Position numbers and translations under genes: made by a program. The notes under the pieces were generated by a model. That model saw only the letters and a list, made by a program, of their open reading frames with translations. It was not told where the DNA came from and did not search any database. Shown here piece after piece: positions 59,701 to 64,000 of a stretch of DNA of 64,000 nt; positions within the stretch are counted from its first letter, which is position 1; the number at the start of each line of letters is the position of its first letter. Location: assembly GCA_032358255.1 (NCBI GenBank), contig JAULBX010025209.1, forward strand, positions 1 through 64,000, written 5' to 3'. Source of the DNA: Heterotrichella gracilis. Its lineage: Eukaryota > Sar > Xanthophyceae > Tribonematales > Xanthonemataceae.

Positions 59701-62700
59701 CAAACCTTGCATGCATATGTATAGCAACTATATGGGGCTGGGTGTTGGGTGCAGCATACTGTTGAAGCAGATTGATGGGTCAACATTTGCATCCGCTGTC
59801 AGTCAAATGCTCCTGGGAAAGTGTCGGTGGCTTTGCAGCAATGCATGATTAGACAAATATATGCATGATAGGTGTGGTCCCACACTTCCAACGTGCATGT
59901 GCCTTTCCTCCCCTTGCAGGCCTCCCAAGGCATCTCTTCAGGGCATGGGACACACCCCGCCCCACACCACCCACCCACAAACCACATCCAAACACCTACC
60001 AACCACAGCCGTCTACCCTCCATCATACCACTCCGACCACCAACCACCACACCCCACACACCCACCCACCACAGCCACCTCTATCCACCCACCACCCTAC
60101 ACCACCCATCGAAAGCACCTCTTGGAAGCCGCCGCCCAGTGCCTGTCGAGTCGCCACCTGGCGCGCCGAGTGCTCGCCATGTGGCGGCTGGCCACAGTGC
60201 GCCATGTGGCGATGCGCCAGCTGGCGGCCAGGCGTGATGCGCGCTGCCTGGCTGACACCTGGCATGCGTGGCAGGTGCACACGCATGAGGCCAGGTGGGT
60301 GACGGAGCAGGGTGGATGTGCCGTAGGGATGGGGTTTGGGTATCCTAGGGTGACTAGAAGGATTTGTTTTGGCCGAATTGTCCTTTTGAGCCCAATACCC
60401 AGAACCGTGAACAGACACACTTCACAGTCTGATAAAAAAAAAAATACAACATAAATAAAAAGAGGCCAGCTCGTACCTGTTGGTTTCACATTTCTGGCAA
60501 AGTTCCACCCCCTGCTGACCTCACCTTTCAATCCCTCCCTGCTCCAGGCTCCTGAGATCCAGACCACCACAGCAGGCGCGCATCGAGCCCGCGCCCTCGC
60601 CACCCGGGTTTTCTCCGCCTGGCGAGCCCACGCATCCCAATCCCCATCCGCAACCCCGCCGGATCCCCGGGACTCCCTACTAGCCACCTACCACTGCCAG
60701 ATGGCAGCACTGCGGCGGGCGATGGGGGCGTGGAAAGGGTACATGTGCGCGCATGTGGCACCGCGGGATCGCCAGGTGGCGCTTGCGCAGGGGCATTGGC
60801 GTCGGCGGGTGCTGCGGCGGGTGGTGGCGGGGTGGTGGCGGGCAGCAGCGGTGGGGGGGGCGGAGCGGGCGGTCGTGGCGGCGGCGGGGCGGCGGCGCAT
60901 GGGGCGGATGCTGCGGGGGTGGAAGGGGGAGGTGGGGGGCGAGGCGCGCAGGAGGGAGAGTAAGGTGAGGGGCTGCATTATGCATGTTATCTTGGCCAGT
61001 GCACGGAGATGCCTGTTTGACCCAGCAGGAAACCCTATGCACTCCCACGCTCTGCCACGCTCTACCAGTGTTTCAAGTTGCTACATCATAGCAACTGCAA
61101 TGTGCGCTCCATCCCATGCAGCTTTGGCAATCCCTAGACCCTATAGGAACAAGGTGTTGGCAAACCCTGCACCCACCCTGAACCCAAACCCTCTACCCTG
61201 CAGGCGTTGGCAGCCCGCCATTGGCTGCGCACCCTCCTCTCCTCCTGGCGAAACACCACTCATGCTAAACCCTACTCGTGAAACCATAAACCCTAAACCC
61301 ACTTTGTGCAGGCGTTAGCAGCCCGCCATTGGCTGCACACCCTCCTCCTCCTGGCACCACCGCCACAACTCCCCTTGAACCCTAAATCCCGAACCCAAAC
61401 CATGCAGATGTTGCCAAATCCTAAAACCTAAGCCCTCCCCCTGCAGGCTTTGGCAGCCCGCCATTGGCTGCGCACCCTCCTCACCACCTGGCGCACCACC
61501 ACCACCCACCGCACCACCCACCGCCAAGCCATGCGGCGAGCGGTGGTGGCCCATCAGCTGCGGGTGCTGGGTGCGGCGTGGGAGGGGTGGGTGGCGGCGG
61601 TGGGTGCTGGGCTGCGCAAGCGAGGGGGGGAGGTGGCGGCGGTGACGCACAGGGCGGAGGTGCTGAGGACACAGGTGGGGGGTGGGGGAAATGGCGCAGG
61701 ATGTGTGGGGTGGTGAAAATTGGGTGGGAGGGGATAAATTAAGCAAAGTCTGCTTTTTACGCCTTTCACGTCAGCCTGATCGCAGTATCCGCATCCAACC
61801 AGGGCTTCACAAACCCCCGCGCTGCCACTTCCCCATGCGCATGCTGCACCCCTGGTGGCACCCCTGGCTGCACGACCTGTGGTTTCCAATTCCCTACAAT
61901 GGATTGAAGGGATATTATCTGTTAGTCCCCTTAAACACAAACTGAAATCTTCTCATTTTCCAGGCCTTCCATGCCTGGATGACCGCGGTGAATGAATCAA
62001 GCGCCGCCGCCCACGCCGCGCACCGCCACTTTCTCAAGCACACGCTGCACCTCTGGCGGGAGGCCATGTGGCGGGCCAGGCACAGCCGCCACCTGGCACA
62101 CGTGGCACAGGTGGTGTCGCGTGGCAGGCGGGTGCGGGGGCTGCGGGCGGTGGTGCGGGCGTGGGCGGAGGCGGTGGGTGGGGACTGGCGAGGGGAGCAA
62201 GGGGACGACGGGGATCCCCAGCTTGGCGTGCTGGATTTGGCAATTGCAGCCATTGGTGGGGATCCCGAGCTGCGCACCGAGCCTGGTGTGGATCTTGCAC
62301 AGTCGCCGGCGGCAACAGATTCCCAGCAAGGGATGACGGGCAATGGGAATCCCCAGCTTCATGCCTCGCTGTCCCAGGAAGGGCCATCTGTGGATCCCCA
62401 GCCTGGTGACCGTGCCAGCGATCCCCCCCAGACGGTGGCGGCGGGCGGCGGGGGTCCCCGTGAGGCACGTGGGGACCAGCTTGACGCCGCCCTGTCCCAG
62501 CTTGTTTCCCAGGATGCGCTCATCTGCTCCCTGCAGCAGGAGCTGGTGGGGACTAGCAGGCAGCTGGCACAGGCTCTCAAGGTGGGAGGACTGGTGTTGA
62601 TATTATTAGAAATTTGATGTTTATTACTATTGTATTGTTTTTAAGCCTGCACAGGCACTGAAGGTGGGAGGACTGTGTCTTTGTTGCAGCTGATGATAAC

Positions 62701-64000
62701 TGCTGAAATTTTTATTATGATTATGAGTTTTGTTCTGCATTGATTTGGTTGCGTGCTTATGTTGGGTTTGGTGGCTGGGGTGGTAACTAGGGGTCGCAGA
62801 TGTGTGATGCTTTCAAGCTGCATCGGCAGGCGACCATGCGAATTTGTGCTCTGTTCCACCATTTCCCTTCCCAGCGCATTGTAGCTAGCATATAATTTAC
62901 CCTTGTGCCTCCGCGTTACACAGGCCAATCCTCGACAACAGCAGCAGCCTCAGCCACCAGCGCACCAGCACCCCCCACCCCACCACCCACAACAGCAGCC
63001 CCACTCCCGCCCCCAGCACCCATACCAGCCCTACCCCCCACCACAGCCACAGCCACAGCCACACACCCACGGGTCTCCCTCGGGCATTCGAGTGCGAGAC
63101 TTGCAGCGCCAGCTGGCGGGTGCTGCCACCCTGGCCGATCAGCGGGTGCGGGTGGTGGAGAGGCTACAGGCGGCGCTCACGGAGGCCCAGCGGCGGGGGT
63201 TGGGAGGACGGAGGGGTTCCCCCGTGCCGGCGCAAGCGTCGGGGGGTGGGGCGGCACAGGGGCCCAAGGGCAGCAATCAGGACCGTCTAATGCTGGCGCA
63301 CCCAACGAGGGGGTCTCCCGTGCTCACGCACACACTGGATCGGGGGCCAAATGGCAGCAGCCTGGTCCCTCCAGAGGGTGCTTACAATGGTGCAGGCTGT
63401 GAGCCGCATCCAGTGCAGGGCGCACGCTTGGCGCCGGGTAACAATCAGGCTGACATCCGGGGGAGAGAAGCGCTGGCGCAAGGGGCGCAAGGGCAGGCCC
63501 AGGCCCAGGGGAAGCCATGCAGTGCGCAGCTGCTGCAGGTGGGTGCAGAGGAAAGGGCAGAGCTGGAAGGGATTGTGTACACATACGCACACGATTTTGA
63601 GTGCACACAGCGCCGCCTCCCCGCCTCCATCCCAAAACCCCCCTCAACTTGAACCGAATCTGTGTATCAGATTTCACCAATATTCATTTATTTTTACTAA
63701 ATTTTATAAACAGCGTGGTAATGAATGTTCTATGGTATCCTTGACTGCCAAGCTACCAGCACCAACGTCTGGTGCACGCCATAGAGCGCCAGCTGGACAT
63801 GCCCGTAATATAGATGCAATTGCTATTAGTATTGTAGGTTTACTTGGAATTTTTCCAAAGATGATATGTTTTCACTGAAATTTTTTATGTATTTGCAGTC
63901 CTTGACCGCGGAGCTGGCCCAGCACCAGTCCCTGGTGCACGCCATGGAGCGCCAGCTGGATTTGCACGAGCACATGGGGGCCCACATGGGGGCACTCATT
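53675..64000 (+). CDS. Giant LRR / DPF-repeat / Sfi1-repeat / coiled-coil protein (3' partial)
   Basis: More than 1,900 residues in 15 exons: 53675-53816, 54127-54317, 54560-54710, 54974-55117, 55531-55668, 55884-56005, 56557-56668, 56987-57855, 58136-59692, 59920-60274, 60548-60964, 61447-61674, 61964-62581, 62924-63538, 63899-end. All phases agree. The N-terminal 130 residues form a capped LRR (VLYISRNNLASLHGLHQFPA, LEGLMLEGNPLAELPNYRAH). Next come a Pro-rich region with seven DPF motifs and a Gly/Ala/Met-rich repeat region. Then about ten Sfi1-type repeats follow (RRVLAMWRLA, LADTWHAWQ, ATRVFSAWRAH, LRRAMGAWKGY, LRRVVAGWWRA, LKHTLHLWREAM, LRAVVRAWAEAV), which in Sfi1 bind centrin. Coiled coils are at the end (LQRQLAGAATLADQRVRVVE). 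Likely a centriole, basal-body or fibre protein. The start codon is not resolved; its 3' end lies outside. Confidence 0.82.
53990..54190 (+). repeat. Duplicated LRR exon 5' end (VLYxSxNNLxSLxGLHQFPA)
   Basis: A relic copy at 53995-54060 (VLYVSKNNLTSLNGLHQFPA) and a functional copy at 54127-54190. The first lacks a donor and the TLSAADN continuation. Confidence 0.87.
56222..56600 (+). repeat. Four tandem units (about 110-118 bp) spanning an acceptor and exon start
   Basis: Unit: GTGCAGGGAATCCCTGCTCG, TTGTCTTGCGCGAGGCCATG, TGTGGGCTGGTGGCTGAAGT, then AAACCCTACACCCCAAACCC plus TATGTACGCCCTGATT. Copies start near 56232 (poor), 56340, 56456 and 56557. Only the last continues into coding sequence (VAAWQAGEEAEAERV). 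The telomere-like CCCTAAA words are inside the unit. Confidence 0.92.
57255..57755 (+). repeat. Coding tandem repeats carrying DPF(I/L)SP motifs
   Basis: Seven HDPFISP / HDPFLSP / HDPFTNQ / QDPFISP motifs, spaced 20-40 residues and interspersed with DQSQQL and PRGDPH/PRDPH units. At the DNA level the unit is CACATGACCCCTTCATCAGC with variation. Confidence 0.88.
58465..58562 (+). repeat. In-frame coding repeat with embedded AAACCCT/AGGGTTTT
   Basis: Three 36-39 bp units of AAACCCTCGGCAAGGGTTTT plus GGACCGGA, coding PSARVLDRSK / PYAGVSDRIE / PSARVLDQGS. The CCCT...AGGG halves form short inverted repeats. Confidence 0.85.
58725..59400 (+). repeat. Degenerate coding repeats (DATSAAGS and MPGG-SAHAP types)
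   Basis: (H/R)SLDATSA-GS / HVDATSAAGS occurs three times (58730-58960). From about 59095 a unit of about 20 residues with (M/A)PGGxxSAHAPMP recurs about six times. Expansion is by coding minisatellite. Confidence 0.75.
61200..61485 (+). repeat. Triplicated exon 5' end (ALAARHWLRTLL)
   Basis: CAGGCGTTGGCAGCCCGCCA-TTGGCTGCGCACCCTCCT occurs at 61201, 61312 and (functional) 61444. The intervals are full of AAACCCTAA-type words. Only the last copy continues in frame (TTWRTTTTHRT). Confidence 0.92.
63735..63970 (+). repeat. Duplicated 5' end of the last visible exon
   Basis: 63738-63805 copies 63899-63965 (SLTAELAQHQSLVHAMERQL) with substitutions, including a stop in the equivalent frame (ATAGAG for ATGGAG alters the Met; GCCAAGCTACC for GCGGAGCTGGCC). 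Confidence 0.85.

Noticed and set aside
58913-59716. Minus-strand frames of 170-270 codons within 58.7-59.7 kb
   Set aside because: They are shadows of the large repeat-rich exon of the Sfi1 gene, which keeps phase with its neighbours.

Overview
The window is nuclear DNA of a photosynthetic eukaryote, most likely a green alga (chlorophyte). Coding exons are split by many GT-AG introns whose 3' ends are mostly TGCAG. The formate-THF ligase is of the plant monofunctional type, and the window also holds PEX1, NAA10, a plant-style U-box/armadillo protein and a cilia/centrosome-type protein with Sfi1 repeats. Plant-type telomere-like motifs (CCCTAAA/TTTAGGG) are scattered through introns and spacers. 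I cannot name the species. No tRNA, rRNA or CRISPR array was seen.

Layout: PEX1 (+, 5' end outside the window, ends 6563); a long spacer; a secreted CAP-domain/proline-rich protein (-, 10111-13483); NAA10 (-, 14425-17134); an F-box/LRR protein (+, 18198-21247); an unrecognised multi-exon protein (-, 22423-about 26264); a repeat-bearing spacer; organellar-type methionyl-tRNA formyltransferase (-, 28890-32505); a small unrecognised protein (-, 33462-34559); formate-THF ligase (+, 35649-41674); a U-box/armadillo protein with a one-base frame break (-, 42849-45402); a small, probably myristoylated coiled-coil protein resembling BORC subunit 5 (-, 47094-49531); a second F-box/LRR protein (-, 50346-51628); a spacer; and a very large LRR / DPF-repeat / Sfi1-repeat / coiled-coil protein (+, about 53675 to beyond 64000). 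Exon joins were checked by reading phase. The CAP protein, NAA10, the formyltransferase, the ligase, the BORCS5-like gene from its second exon onward, and the Sfi1 gene all join with no phase conflict.

The most unusual feature is structural. In nearly every spliced gene, the sequence across an intron-exon boundary (splice site plus 30-110 bp of exon) has been tandemly duplicated one to three times. The extra copies lie as decaying fragments in the adjoining intron, or beyond the stop codon. Many are separated by short CCCTAAA/TTTAGGG-rich filler. This looks like an ongoing process of boundary duplication, intron lengthening and exon-copy decay.

Functionally, formate-THF ligase makes 10-formyl-THF and the formyltransferase uses it to charge initiator Met-tRNA; the two genes are about 3 kb apart with one small gene between them. 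The other genes act in peroxisome import (PEX1), co-translational N-terminal acetylation (NAA10), ubiquitin ligation (two F-box, one U-box), lysosome/vacuole positioning (possible BORCS5) and the centrin/basal-body system (Sfi1 repeats); I see no operon-like logic.
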